Source: Candidatus Hermodarchaeota archaeon
GTDB taxonomy: Archaea > Asgardarchaeota > Hermodarchaeia > Hermodarchaeales > Hermodarchaeaceae
Length of the DNA: 64,000 nucleotides
NCBI GenBank assembly: GCA_016839805.1
Contig: JAEOTO010000006.1
Span: 1-64,000, forward strand
Reading direction: 5' to 3'
In this document: piece by piece, positions 51,838 through 60,433 of the stretch
How the letters are laid out: each line of letters begins with the position of its first letter
Numbering within the stretch: the first letter of the stretch is position 1
The notes under the pieces: model-generated
What the model saw: only the letters and a program-made list of their open reading frames with translations
Told to the model about the DNA's origin: nothing
Databases searched by the model: none
Translations under genes and position numbers: made by a program

Positions 51838-52233
51838 ATGACCGAACCGGACCTCCCTGAAGACCCAATGGAAGCTATTATGCAGATCCTTAGAGAGGCT
51901 GAACAAGGTGTTGATGGAATTCGGGGAGTGGCGGTCGTTTCTACAGATGGTCTTCCAATGGCTAGTGCGGTTGATGCGAAGATCGGGGAAGCTGAGTTAG
52001 CAGCTTTAGCTTCCTCCATGTTATCAATTGGATCAACAGCCATAGACAATCTCAAGAAAGGTGAACTGGATAGCATTTATGTGAAATGTGATAAGGGCTA
52101 TATTCTTCTCAGATACAGCGGACCGCTTGCCGTTGTCCTTTTTATCACAGAGGAGAATGCAAGGCTAGGACCCCTCTTACTTGAATTAAAGCGCACTGCT
52201 CAACGTCTTGAAAAAATGCTAGGGTTTGGTTAA
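51838..52233 (+). CDS. Roadblock/LC7-domain protein (single domain)
   Basis: 131 aa, one Roadblock domain and nothing else: helix DPMEAIMQILREAEQGVDGIRGVAVVSTDGLPMAS, second helix AALASSMLSIGSTAIDNLKKG, strands SIYVKCDKGYILLRYSG and LAVVLFITEE, final helix GPLLLELKRTAQRLEKML. Such stand-alone Roadblock proteins are abundant in Asgard archaea and partner small GTPases. A TATA-like CCAATATAGC (51809-51818) lies 25 nt before ATG 51838, suggesting a leaderless start. GTG 51829 is an alternative. Confidence 0.9.
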   Translation: MTEPDLPEDPMEAIMQILREAEQGVDGIRGVAVVSTDGLPMASAVDAKIGEAELAALASSMLSIGSTAIDNLKKGELDSIYVKCDKGYILLRYSGPLAVVLFITEENARLGPLLLELKRTAQRLEKMLGFG

Positions 52234-52256
52234 TCCATCTAGTTTCGGTTGGGTTC

Positions 52257-53048
52257 CTAAAACCCTAAATGCTCAATAACAGCTTCAACGCCGATGTCCT
52301 TTCTAATGCTTGTACGGAACACCACAAGCTTGGGGTTAATCTGTTTTGCATCCCGTTCGAGCTGATCAACATCAACTTCCATGACTTCAGCCAAATCGAT
52401 TTTATTAATTACAAGAATATCTGCTTCATGAAACATCACAGGGTGTTTTTGAATCATCCATGGGCCCTCTGTAACACTGACAACTACAAGTCGAAGATGA
52501 CTGCCTAAGGGGAAATCTGCAGGGCATATCAGGTTCCCAACATTTTCAATAATCAGTATCTTCGTCGAAGCCAAATCAATCGATTGCAAGGCTTTTTGAA
52601 TCAACTTTGCGTCAAGATGACACTCAACTCCAGTATTAACTTGAATTGTTCGAACTCCCTGTTGGGCAATGCGATCTGCATCAATGGTAGTTGTGACATC
52701 ACCTGCAATCACAAGAATCTCATCTCGGCGATGGGCCAGTTTTCGGGAAATTGCCTCAACTAACGAAGTTTTTCCTGATCCAACACTCCCCAAAATGTTG
52801 ATAGTGCGGATTCCATGTTTTTCAAAAAATTGTAAATTATTGCGAGCGAGTTTTTTATTGCGTTCCATGAAATTTTCTTCTAACGTAATATCCACAGTTT
52901 CACTGCTAGGAGGATGTGAATGTCCATGATGATGACCATGTGCATGGTCATGATGGTGTTCTCCCTCATCTGGTGTGATTACAATTGGCTTTTCTTTCTT
53001 ATCTTCTGGCACTAGTGCGTTACCTCCATACAAGAGATACTCATCCAA
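52257..53048 (-). CDS. hypB: Hydrogenase/urease-type nickel insertion GTPase HypB
   Basis: 263 aa. A nickel-binding His-rich N-terminal region (HHHDHAHGHHHGHSH, residues about 31-45) precedes the GTPase: P-loop NILGSVGSGKTSLVEAI, GDVTTTIDADRI, the metal-site VNTGVECHLDA and IVENVGNLICPADF-like segment ENVGNLICPADF, and NKID in VINKIDLAEVM. It stores and delivers Ni2+ to hydrogenase maturation. HypA and hydrogenase genes are not in the window. An inverted repeat lies 32-53 bp upstream. Confidence 0.94.
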   Translation of the reverse strand: MDEYLLYGGNALVPEDKKEKPIVITPDEGEHHHDHAHGHHHGHSHPPSSETVDITLEENFMERNKKLARNNLQFFEKHGIRTINILGSVGSGKTSLVEAISRKLAHRRDEILVIAGDVTTTIDADRIAQQGVRTIQVNTGVECHLDAKLIQKALQSIDLASTKILIIENVGNLICPADFPLGSHLRLVVVSVTEGPWMIQKHPVMFHEADILVINKIDLAEVMEVDVDQLERDAKQINPKLVVFRTSIRKDIGVEAVIEHLGF

Positions 53049-53079
53049 CTGTTCTTTTTCAATTATTCCATCATTCTAG

Positions 53080-53101
53080 GAGTCGGATAATAACCCGACT
53101 C
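53080..53101. promoter_or_regulatory. Inverted repeat between hypB and the divergent gene
   Basis: GAGTCGG (53080-53086) and CCGACTC (53095-53101) form a perfect 7-bp repeat with an 8-bp spacer, 32 bp upstream of the hypB start and just before the TATA box of the plus-strand gene. It could be an operator, perhaps metal-responsive, for either gene. Confidence 0.4.
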
Positions 53102-53113
53102 AAATCAGTTCTG

Positions 53114-53125
53114 TTTTAAATATAT
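53114..53125 (+). promoter_or_regulatory. TATA box for the gene at 53165
   Basis: TTTTAAATATAT lies about 45 nt before GTG 53165. Transcription would start near 53145, and the leader then contains GGAGGT just before the start codon. Confidence 0.5.
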
Positions 53126-53164
53126 AGAAGGTGCACCATAAGAGATGGGGTTGGAGGTCTTTCG

Positions 53165-53965
53165 GTGCAGGCACTTCATATTACTGAAACTCGAGCCATT
53201 GTACCAGTTACTCGAAAACTTTCGCAACTTCGATTTACATTAGAAGATTTGATTGGACCAGCTGCTGCCTCTGCTGAGGAAGAACCAGAAGCACCAGGAG
53301 GTCTACGAGGACGTTTAAGTAGCCGGCGAATAGGGCAATTACTTCCGAATGCCGTCTTACAATGTCAGAAAGCCTCTTCAGAGTTTATTGAATTGAATCT
53401 AACATACGATCGAACGGTGCGAATTCCTGAATATGTCACTCGAGAAAGACGCTATAGGACCTTCACATACACCGCCAGTTCTGAGATTCTTTGGCGTCCT
53501 GAAACTGGTTTTTGTTTTGTCATGGATATACCCAAGCGGGCAATCAAAGCAGTAACTTGGATATTATCGTCAGCAGTTCTGGGCTATCCCGGTCGGTTAT
53601 CTAGCTACGATTTAAGTCAAGCTAAAATGCGTAAAGTAATTCAGTTTCTAACAAAATCATCACCAGGTGGACCGGGTGAACTTGTTCGTGCCGTCTTTCG
53701 AGATATTGAAATGAACGGAAACTTTTTCGAGGAAGTGAATATTCGCGCGCGGGATTTGAATAAATTAGATCTGTATAAAGAAGTCGTAAAAAGCGCTGGG
53801 CATATTCACGCAATTAGTTTTGTCACACCTATCATTATGGATATTGGGCGCGCTCTTGTATGTCGAATGGATTCAAGTGGTGCAATGCAGATTTACTCTC
53901 AAAGACTAGCCTCTGATTCGCTACGCGCCCTCCTTCTCTGGCTTGAGGAAATGTTTGCGAAGTAA
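53165..53965 (+). CDS. Hypothetical protein
   Basis: 266 aa, soluble. It starts at GTG with a strong GGAGGT 6 nt upstream. An acidic Ala/Glu/Pro patch (AAASAEEEPEAPGG) near residue 40 is followed by a basic segment, beta-rich stretches (SEFIELNLTYDRTVRIPEYV, YRTFTYTASSEILW) and C-terminal helices ending LRALLLWLEEMF. No family recognised. Between divergent hypB and downstream prs. Confidence 0.6.
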   Translation: MQALHITETRAIVPVTRKLSQLRFTLEDLIGPAAASAEEEPEAPGGLRGRLSSRRIGQLLPNAVLQCQKASSEFIELNLTYDRTVRIPEYVTRERRYRTFTYTASSEILWRPETGFCFVMDIPKRAIKAVTWILSSAVLGYPGRLSSYDLSQAKMRKVIQFLTKSSPGGPGELVRAVFRDIEMNGNFFEEVNIRARDLNKLDLYKEVVKSAGHIHAISFVTPIIMDIGRALVCRMDSSGAMQIYSQRLASDSLRALLLWLEEMFAK

Positions 53966-54057
53966 TCTAAAGACACTATACGGATAACCTGGCATCCACT
54001 AAGCTTATTTGTATCTGGTTAAAGGTAAGGAACACTGCTACGTGAGGAAAGCTGCTT

Positions 54058-54948
54058 ATGGTTATTATCACAAGTGGAAGCCCGTCCAAAACACTTGCAT
54101 GGAAAGTTGCTCAAAAACTTAATGCCACATATCTCGACACCGAAGTGAAGCGATTTCCAGATGGAGAAACATATCTTCGATTTTTGGGTAAAGTTGAAAA
54201 AGAAGACGTTATTGTCGTCCAATCACTTGGGCACCAACCCAACCATTATCTTGTAGAACTATTCCTTATGCTCGATGCTCTCAAGGATCTTCAAGCAAAA
54301 CAAGTTACTGCCGTTCTTCCCTATTTCGCCTACGCTCGCCAGGACGAACGTTTCAAATCCGGCGAAGCTGTGAGCCTCAAAACGGTAAGTCGCCTTGTTG
54401 AGGCTGCGGGTGCAGATAATATTTTCACAATAGACTCTCATCGTCACCGAGTCGTCGATCAGGATGACTTGACCACTGTACCTCTACAAGATTTGACCGC
54501 TATGGCTGAATTAGCAAAGTACATGAACTCAAAGTATGATCTGCACAATCCGGCAGTAATTGGACCTGATGCTGAAGCAGGAGCATGGGCAAAAATCGCG
54601 GCTGACGCCATTTCAGTAGAATATGATGCGTTGGAAAAGAAGCGATTCGATGCTGAAACAGTTGAAATCAAGCCTCGACGCCTTGATATTGAAGGTCGGG
54701 ATATCCTTATTGTTGATGATATAATCAGTACGGGTAATACAATCATTAAAGCCATAGATGTCTTGAAGAAAAATGGCGCTAAAGACATCTACGTTGCCTG
54801 TACACACCCTCTCTTAGTTCTCAATGCTCTCGTTCGCATATATCAGGCTGGCGCTATTGAGGTTGTTGGAACCGATACGGTGCAATCAGCTATTAGTAAT
54901 GTCTCCGTAGCTCCTGTCATTGCAAATGCCATTAAGAAGATGAAATGA
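54058..54948 (+). CDS. prs: Ribose-phosphate pyrophosphokinase (PRPP synthetase)
   Basis: Makes PRPP from ribose 5-phosphate and ATP for nucleotide, His and Trp synthesis. Motifs: KRFPDGETYLRF, LPYFAYARQDERFKSGE (ATP site), TIDSHRHRV, and the PRPP loop ILIVDDIISTGNTIIKA. 296 aa, the short archaeal class. It probably forms an operon with the small zinc-finger gene 15 bp downstream. Confidence 0.95.
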   Translation: MVIITSGSPSKTLAWKVAQKLNATYLDTEVKRFPDGETYLRFLGKVEKEDVIVVQSLGHQPNHYLVELFLMLDALKDLQAKQVTAVLPYFAYARQDERFKSGEAVSLKTVSRLVEAAGADNIFTIDSHRHRVVDQDDLTTVPLQDLTAMAELAKYMNSKYDLHNPAVIGPDAEAGAWAKIAADAISVEYDALEKKRFDAETVEIKPRRLDIEGRDILIVDDIISTGNTIIKAIDVLKKNGAKDIYVACTHPLLVLNALVRIYQAGAIEVVGTDTVQSAISNVSVAPVIANAIKKMK

Positions 54949-54963
54949 CTGGTGAACCCAAGA

Positions 54964-55227
54964 ATGGCCTCTCAAACACGAAAATATTGGAAAGCACTCA
55001 AATGTCCTGTATGTGGTCAACGTGCTGTCTTTTACGTAACAATGGCAGCAGTGAAGGATGCTACCCAGTATCCAGTACCATTTGAAGTGATCCACGAAGA
55101 CCATAAGTTCCTCATTTACCTTGATTCCGGTCTTTTGATTAGCCGAATTGAAGAACCTCAACCACCACTATCCTCCCCATCACAATCAACGAAAAAGAAG
55201 AAAACAAAAAGGAAAAAGACTAAATAA
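54964..55227 (+). CDS. Small CxxC protein with lysine-rich tail
   Basis: 87 aa. One CxxC (LKCPVCGQRAVFYV) and no second pair, so zinc binding would need a dimer or a partner. The C-terminus is a lysine-rich tail (STKKKKTKRKKTK), which suggests nucleic-acid or ribosome binding. ATG 54964 has GGTGA 8 nt upstream, better than GTG 54952. Downstream of prs on the same strand. Function unknown. Confidence 0.6.
   Translation: MASQTRKYWKALKCPVCGQRAVFYVTMAAVKDATQYPVPFEVIHEDHKFLIYLDSGLLISRIEEPQPPLSSPSQSTKKKKTKRKKTK
55220..55227 (+). promoter_or_regulatory. TATA box of tRNA-Gln
   Basis: CTAAATAA, preceded by a purine-rich GGAAAAAGA that may act as BRE, lies 25-32 nt before the tRNA 5' end. It sits inside the last codons of the upstream gene. 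Confidence 0.5.
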
Positions 55228-55251
55228 TGCACCATAATCTTTCAGCGTTAA

Positions 55252-55353
55252 AGCCCGGTAGTGTAGTGGTCAATCATCCGAGGCTCTGGGTCCGTCACTA
55301 TAATACGGTGGAGACACCTTGGGACCGCGGTTCGAATCCGCGCCGGGCTACCA
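55252..55353 (+). tRNA. tRNA-Gln (CTG) with anticodon-loop intron; CCA encoded
   Basis: Acceptor AGCCCGG pairs perfectly with CCGGGCT; D-arm GTGTAGTGGTCAATCAT and T-arm CGCGG-TTCGAAT-CCGCG are standard for archaeal tRNA-Gln. The anticodon CTG is at 55286-55288 in loop CTCTGGA with stem CGAGG/CCTTG. Discriminator A and CCA (55351-55353) are encoded, and CTTTTCT follows. The intron is at 55290-55315. Confidence 0.9.
55290..55315 (+). other. tRNA-Gln intron (bulge-helix-bulge)
   Basis: 26 nt at position 37/38. Central helix CTCT/GGAG, bulges GGG (cut after GG) and ACA (cut after AC), intron stem CCGT/ACGG after one T-T mismatch. Confidence 0.8.
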
Positions 55354-55367
55354 CTTTTCTGTTGATA

Positions 55368-55916
55368 TTATCGATCAAAGAAAGGACTTTTTCCACTTGC
55401 CGCTAATGGGATGCCAATTACGATTGTACAATCAGGCATAAGCTTGAGCTGATATGCCCCTACCCCTGCACGAAAGAATATGCGATTATCCACATTATGA
55501 ATTTGTGCAGTTTTAACCGCGCTACCGATAGCGATGCCTAAATCGAGAGCTTTGATAATACAAGTAGGGCCTGCAAAGAAGGTTCCTTCTTTTCGTCCTG
55601 CTTTGAGCATCTGTCCGCAATTTTCGTATCCACATGCGCCGCACTGAGTACCTAATGCCTTAGGACCTTTTAACCCAATCAACACCAAGGCATTACATAG
55701 TTCAACATTTTTTGCATCCCGCGTCCAGTGGTCGTCTGGATTTTTTGCTATCTTATGCATTTCCTTGGCGACGGCATCTTTTTCCTTTCCTGTGAGAATC
55801 ATGGTTTCGATATCATCGGCCCCTTTTCCCTTGGGAGCTGTTCGTGCGGCAAGTAACATAAGCCGTGCAACATCGATTACGGATTTCTCTTCTTCTTCCA
55901 GACCTTGGATTCGCAT
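55368..55916 (-). CDS. DUF2148 ferredoxin-domain protein
   Basis: 182 aa. The DUF2148 core holds cysteines in GTQCGACGYENCGQM and a single Cys in AGPTCIIKALDLGIAIGSAVK, matching a family of probable Fe-S proteins in anaerobic archaea and bacteria. Conserved LLLAARTAPKGKGADDIE near the N-terminus suggests a nitroreductase-like context. Function unknown. Convergent with tRNA-Gln. Confidence 0.82.
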   Translation of the reverse strand: MRIQGLEEEEKSVIDVARLMLLAARTAPKGKGADDIETMILTGKEKDAVAKEMHKIAKNPDDHWTRDAKNVELCNALVLIGLKGPKALGTQCGACGYENCGQMLKAGRKEGTFFAGPTCIIKALDLGIAIGSAVKTAQIHNVDNRIFFRAGVGAYQLKLMPDCTIVIGIPLAASGKSPFFDR

Positions 55917-56139
55917 AATAACACCGATGACAACAACAAGGGTCTGAGCCTTTAGTGTTTACCATCAACTGAATCAATTATACTAGCAACAAACCAATCC
56001 TCTTTAAAGAATGGTTGAAACAACCTTCACGTGATCAATGCTGAACTAACAAAAATCTAAAAACCGAATTTTTATTGTAACTGCTGGCTAGTTATTAACC
56101 CAATCAGTGGGTAACAATTTCCAGTATGAGGTAAGCTTC

Positions 56140-57135
56140 TTGTCAAGATTAATTCGGGTCTCTGTGGGTACAGCAGCAGTACTGAAGTTAGTTCATTGTA
56201 AACTCGACGCCCAACCCACAACTGCATACACGATGACTTTCTCAAAAAACCGGTGTATTGCTAATTGTGCTTTTTGTGCACAGGCTAGCGGAAGTGAAAC
56301 AAAGGCAAATCGTCTCTCACGGGTAACTTGGCCCAAGTTTGCTCTCACCCAATTTATTAACAACCTTTCACTAAGAAAATTCCAGGCACAATTTCAACGG
56401 CTTTGTGTTCAAACAATCTGTTATCCAAATCTAATCGATGATCTAAGGTACGTTACTGAAACATTTTCCCAGAAACTTCCAAATATTCCCCTTTCTTTAG
56501 CTCTACCTCCTATCGGAAAAAAAACACTACAGGACTTTTTCGATATGGGTATCGATCGGATCGCTATCTCACTCGATGCCATAACACCTACCATTTTTGA
56601 TAGAATTAAGGGGACAGGTGTTAACGGTCCCTTTACTTGGAATCAACACTTCCAAGCCCTCAAGTCGGTTTTATCGGTTTTTGGTCCGGGTCGAACTACC
56701 ACTCATCTCATTATTGGACTGGGTGAAACAGAAAAACAAGCAGTAAAATTAATCCAAAAACTAACAGACAAAGGTATAACTATCGGTCTTTTTCCATTCA
56801 CACCAATAGCTGGAACTCGGTTAGAAAACCATAATCGCCCTGATATCGACCATTATAGACGCATCCAATTAGCTCACTATCTCATCCAAAATCACAAAAT
56901 CGAAGCTGCACAAATGCAATACAATACTCAGAATCAGCTTAGCAACTTTGGACTCTCAAATAAGGTATTAACTACAATTATCACTCGGGGAGAAGCATTT
57001 CAAACTGCCGGCTGCCCCTCCTGCAATCGTCCCTTCTTTACTGAAAAACCTGGAGGACCTCTTTATAACCATCCAACACCACCAGACGCACAAGGACTCG
57101 ACGCAATTCAGAAACAATTAGGAGGATTACTCTAA
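56140..57135 (+). CDS. Radical SAM lipoyl synthase component (LipS1/LipS2-type), first of pair
   Basis: 331 aa, biotin-synthase-like. The radical SAM motif is KNRCIANCAFCAQ (Cys39, 43, 46 in this numbering). Further family segments: VQTICYPN, GIDRIAISLDAITPTIFDRIKG and FPFTPIAGTRL. TTG 56140 is chosen because GAGGT lies 8 nt upstream. The gene stands 3 bp before a lipoate-protein ligase, and that gene overlaps a second radical SAM enzyme. This trio matches the two-protein lipoyl synthase (LipS1 and LipS2) with its ligase known from Thermococcus and some bacteria. I do not assign which partner is which. Confidence 0.75.
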   Translation: MSRLIRVSVGTAAVLKLVHCKLDAQPTTAYTMTFSKNRCIANCAFCAQASGSETKANRLSRVTWPKFALTQFINNLSLRKFQAQFQRLCVQTICYPNLIDDLRYVTETFSQKLPNIPLSLALPPIGKKTLQDFFDMGIDRIAISLDAITPTIFDRIKGTGVNGPFTWNQHFQALKSVLSVFGPGRTTTHLIIGLGETEKQAVKLIQKLTDKGITIGLFPFTPIAGTRLENHNRPDIDHYRRIQLAHYLIQNHKIEAAQMQYNTQNQLSNFGLSNKVLTTIITRGEAFQTAGCPSCNRPFFTEKPGGPLYNHPTPPDAQGLDAIQKQLGGLL

Positions 57136-57138
57136 ACC

Positions 57139-57936
57139 ATGGTCCAATTATGGCGACTAATACGCACCGGAATCTTCAACGCATTCGAAAACATGGCCAT
57201 TGACCACATTTTACTCGATGCTCTTCATAAGGATACAGCTGCAAACACCATTCGATTTTACCGTTGGAATCCCTCCGCAGTGTCCATTGGACGATTTCAA
57301 CATCTAGAAGATGAGGTAGATGTGAACGCTTGCCAAGTACTCAATATTGACGTTGTCCGTCGCATCTCGAGCGGTGGCGCTGTATATCACGACTTTGAAG
57401 GTGAGCTCACCTATAGCATTCTTTGCCGCATTGATAATGCCCAACTACCAACTGATATCATCGAAACCTACCAACACTTATGCAATGGACTGTTGAAGGG
57501 ACTCAACCGGCTCGGTATTCGAGCAAAATTTTCTTCAGGATCTGAAACCTTCTGTCCCAATCTATTTGTAAAAAAACGAAAAATTTCTGGGAACGCTCAA
57601 TCACGCCGTGGTAATACCCTCTTACAACATGGCACAATTTTACGCCAACTTGACCTCACTAGAATGTTTGCAGCACTTAAAGTAAACAAAAGCAAAGCTG
57701 ATGCTGAAGTAATGAAAAAAGCAGCAACTCGTATAACATCACTTCAACATGAACTCGGGAAGCCTCCTACATTTGGACAAATTGAAGAGGCTCTAATCGA
57801 AGGTTTAGCCGGTGCCTTACCCGCCAGGTTTTATGAGGAAGGATTAACCGAAGCTGAACTCCAATCTGCTCGCAAAATTGCTGCCTCCTGGTACGCGAAG
57901 CCCGAATGGACTTTTCGGCGGGGGTTTCAACAATGA
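57139..57936 (+). CDS. Lipoate-protein ligase (LplA/sLpl family)
   Basis: 265 aa. BPL/LplA fold motifs: FRFYRWNPSAVSIGRFQ-like segment (IRFYRWNPSAVSIGRFQ), VVRRISSGGAVYHDFEGELTYSI, and the catalytic-lysine region KKRKISGNAQSRRGNTLLQHGTIL. It attaches octanoate or lipoate to acceptor proteins such as 2-oxoacid dehydrogenase E2 or GcvH. It sits between two radical SAM genes: 3 bp after the first, and its stop overlaps the second start as ATGA. That gene order defines the lipoate assembly cassette. Confidence 0.88.
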   Translation: MVQLWRLIRTGIFNAFENMAIDHILLDALHKDTAANTIRFYRWNPSAVSIGRFQHLEDEVDVNACQVLNIDVVRRISSGGAVYHDFEGELTYSILCRIDNAQLPTDIIETYQHLCNGLLKGLNRLGIRAKFSSGSETFCPNLFVKKRKISGNAQSRRGNTLLQHGTILRQLDLTRMFAALKVNKSKADAEVMKKAATRITSLQHELGKPPTFGQIEEALIEGLAGALPARFYEEGLTEAELQSARKIAASWYAKPEWTFRRGFQQ

Positions 57937-58892
57937 TCCCTTTTTCCAAACCTGAAACAATCTTGAAATCCTGGTTCACTACTCCTCGTTCCGAACTCGC
58001 CGAATTGTTTAGTCAAGCTCAACACATCACTGAACGGGTGTTCAATCGCCAAATCACAATCTATAACCCTGGATCACAATTTCCTGCAATTTCAATTACT
58101 GGAAAACACTGCCAATTAAACTGTAAACATTGTGAAGGACACTTTCTCCACCAAATGACCCCTCTAATACGTCCAAATGATCTACTGGCCTTTTGCCGAG
58201 AATTAGCTCAAAAAAATGGTGTAGGCTGCCTAATTAGTGGTGGCTGTGATTCAGAGGGCACTGTCCCGCTCACACCCTTTATCTCAACCCTCAAAAAGAT
58301 TAAACAAACAACGAAGCTTTTTCTCAACGTACATACCGGTTTCCTTGATTATTCAGATGCAAAACTTCTGGCTGAAACAGGGATTGATTGCACCTCAGTG
58401 GACATTGTTGGTGATATCTCAACCCTCCATGAAATATACGGGCTTTCCCGGCGCTCAATTGACGACTACATTACGACCCTGAAAGTACTTGAACAAAACC
58501 AAATACCAGTTACTCCACACATTTGTGTTGGTCTCCACCAAGGTCAACTAAAGGGTGAACTTGCAGCTCTTGAACTAATCAAATCCGTTCTACAACCACG
58601 AGTCCTCGTCATAATCGCCTTGATGCCAACTCAGGGAACGTCTATGGCTACCAGCCCAGCCGCAAATCCTCTGGACGTTGCTAAAGTGTGTGCACTTACA
58701 CGGCTTCTTTTTCCAAGAAGTGAGATTGCTCTTGGGTGTATGAGACCTCGTGGGAGTATCCGACGAGAAACCGAACAGCTAGCAATACGAGCAGGTGTAA
58801 CGCGATTGGTACAACCTACCAAGATGACTATACAATATCTTCGGGAGAACGATTACAAAATTCAAACTAAGAATGCATGTTGTGTTATGTAA
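57933..58892 (+). CDS. Radical SAM lipoyl synthase component (LipS1/LipS2-type), second of pair
   Basis: 319 aa. Radical SAM motif GKHCQLNCKHCEGH (Cys60, 64, 67), followed by CLISGGCDSEGTVPL and ALMPTQGTSM. The C-terminal LGCMRPRG and a last-residue region NACCVM with paired cysteines may bind an auxiliary cluster. The start is ATG 57933, which overlaps the ligase stop (ATGA); an upstream ATG at 57906 would lie well inside the ligase gene. With the first radical SAM enzyme it would insert two sulfur atoms into octanoyl-protein. Confidence 0.75.
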   Translation: MIPFSKPETILKSWFTTPRSELAELFSQAQHITERVFNRQITIYNPGSQFPAISITGKHCQLNCKHCEGHFLHQMTPLIRPNDLLAFCRELAQKNGVGCLISGGCDSEGTVPLTPFISTLKKIKQTTKLFLNVHTGFLDYSDAKLLAETGIDCTSVDIVGDISTLHEIYGLSRRSIDDYITTLKVLEQNQIPVTPHICVGLHQGQLKGELAALELIKSVLQPRVLVIIALMPTQGTSMATSPAANPLDVAKVCALTRLLFPRSEIALGCMRPRGSIRRETEQLAIRAGVTRLVQPTKMTIQYLRENDYKIQTKNACCVM

Positions 58893-58923
58893 TTTCTGAA
58901 CTTCTGAGCGAGTTTAGAAAATA

Positions 58924-59541
58924 CTATATGCTTTCGCGGGAGATTTCAACGCCCTTGGAATCAGCAACAGCGATTTGAATCGAACCACCTGACGCAATAT
59001 CTCGTTTTCGAGCGGCATTCACAGACCGCATCACGAGCTGTTTTCCCTCGTCAATGGACATATCTTTGCGATACTCATCTTCAAGAACACCATAAGCCAC
59101 AACAGATCCACTTCCTGTTGCCGTGAACTCCTCTTCTTCCAACATACTCCCCAACGGATCTAACATGTAGATGTGTCCGCCTTCATCATCAACACCCCCC
59201 ACAATGAGCATCGCTATCAAGGGAAACATACGGTTTCGAAATAGAATAGAGGAGGTTAATCGTGAAATGGCTTTAACAGAAAGTTCGCGTCCCTTTTCAA
59301 GAGCCTCTAATTGTGCAATAGCTCGTACGCTATTGACAAGCTGCTGAGCGTCCGCGACTGAACCAGAAATGGTCATCGCTGTGTGGTCCGTAATTTGGAG
59401 AATTTTTGGGGCTGTATCACTGGCAACCAAGTATCCCATTGTAGCCTGCGATTCTGTACCAAGAATAATGCCACCATTTACCCTTACAGCAACGGTTGTA
59501 GTATGAGACATTAATCGATGTTTGTCACTTTGTTCCATCAT
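58924..59541 (-). CDS. psmB: Proteasome beta subunit
   Basis: Catalytic subunit of the 20S proteasome. The 13-residue propeptide (ending MSH) precedes the mature start TTTVAVRVNGGIILGTES, with the nucleophile Thr. Lys33 equivalent is in APKILQITDHTAMTISG, and ATGSGSVVAYGVLE and AARKRDIASGG carry the remaining active-site residues. Position 17 is Glu, as in Thermoplasma. GAGTG precedes the ATG. The alpha subunit is elsewhere. Confidence 0.95.
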   Translation of the reverse strand: MMEQSDKHRLMSHTTTVAVRVNGGIILGTESQATMGYLVASDTAPKILQITDHTAMTISGSVADAQQLVNSVRAIAQLEALEKGRELSVKAISRLTSSILFRNRMFPLIAMLIVGGVDDEGGHIYMLDPLGSMLEEEEFTATGSGSVVAYGVLEDEYRKDMSIDEGKQLVMRSVNAARKRDIASGGSIQIAVADSKGVEISRESI

Positions 59542-59723
59542 AACGGATTCACTCTCTAACGCATTGAATCTTTGCCCACGAATATGCGTATCAATTTAAG
59601 TCTTCTTCTCTTTTTGGTTTCAAAGGCTCGCAATCCTTAAGAACTTCTGGGATATGGCACGTCAAAACATTTTTAGCTGGAACTCTTCTCGTCTCCTGCG
59701 TTTAACTGTAAGGTGAACTTTCC

Positions 59724-60410
59724 ATGGCTTTCCGACCTGAAATTCATGCTCCCCAATCAGGAGATTCTCGTCGCGGACGAGGATTTAGTTTTCAAGAATT
59801 AAAAGATGCTGGGCTTAGTCTTGCTGACGCCCGTTGGATGGCTATCCCAATTGATAATAGACGTAAGACTCATCATCCTGAGAATGTCGAGATGCTTAAA
59901 GACTATATCAAACGGATTAAGAAGCTTGGAAAGGGTGCAAAGGCTGCTAAACCCAAGGCTAAGGTCGAGAAAGTTGCTCCTACCAAAACTACACCTATTG
60001 ATACAGACTTGACTGAACTTTCTGGTGTTACGAAGAAACTAGCTGAAACACTAGCCGTTGCTGGAGTAACTGATATTCATGACTTAGCAACTATCTCACC
60101 CCGACGACTTGCTAGAAAAACTGACCTTAAACGAAACCGAGCAGAGAAGCTTGTAGAAACTGCCAGACAATATCAACGAGAAAGGGCCAAAGTCGCTCGG
60201 GAAGAAAAGGCTAAGATTCCTAAAATCACTGAGATGAAACATCTCCCAGAAATTACTGGTGATGATATGAAGAAATTAAGGGAACTTGGAGTTGAAACAC
60301 TCGAAGATCTCAAAAATGAAAATCCGCGAGACCTTTCGTTAATCACCGGTATATCTGAAACCCGAATCAAGGAATGGCGAAAAATTATCCGAGCGCTGGA
60401 TAAACAATAA
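59724..60410 (+). CDS. Ribosomal protein eL13 with C-terminal helix-hairpin-helix domains
   Basis: 228 aa. Residues 15-70 match eL13: RRGRGFSFQELKDAGLSLADARWMAIPIDNRRKTHHPENVEML. A Lys/Ala linker follows, then two helix-hairpin-helix-like units: LTELSGVTKKLAETLAVAGVTDIHDLATISP (about 95-140) and LPEITGDDMKKLRELGVETLEDLKNENPRDLSLITG (about 175-215), similar to DUF4332/HhH domains that bind nucleic acid. eL13 is found in eukaryotes and only part of the archaea. The fusion would extend the ribosomal protein with extra RNA-binding modules. Confidence 0.85.
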   Translation: MAFRPEIHAPQSGDSRRGRGFSFQELKDAGLSLADARWMAIPIDNRRKTHHPENVEMLKDYIKRIKKLGKGAKAAKPKAKVEKVAPTKTTPIDTDLTELSGVTKKLAETLAVAGVTDIHDLATISPRRLARKTDLKRNRAEKLVETARQYQRERAKVAREEKAKIPKITEMKHLPEITGDDMKKLRELGVETLEDLKNENPRDLSLITGISETRIKEWRKIIRALDKQ

Positions 60411-60433
60411 AACCAAATATCTTCAGTGCTGGA

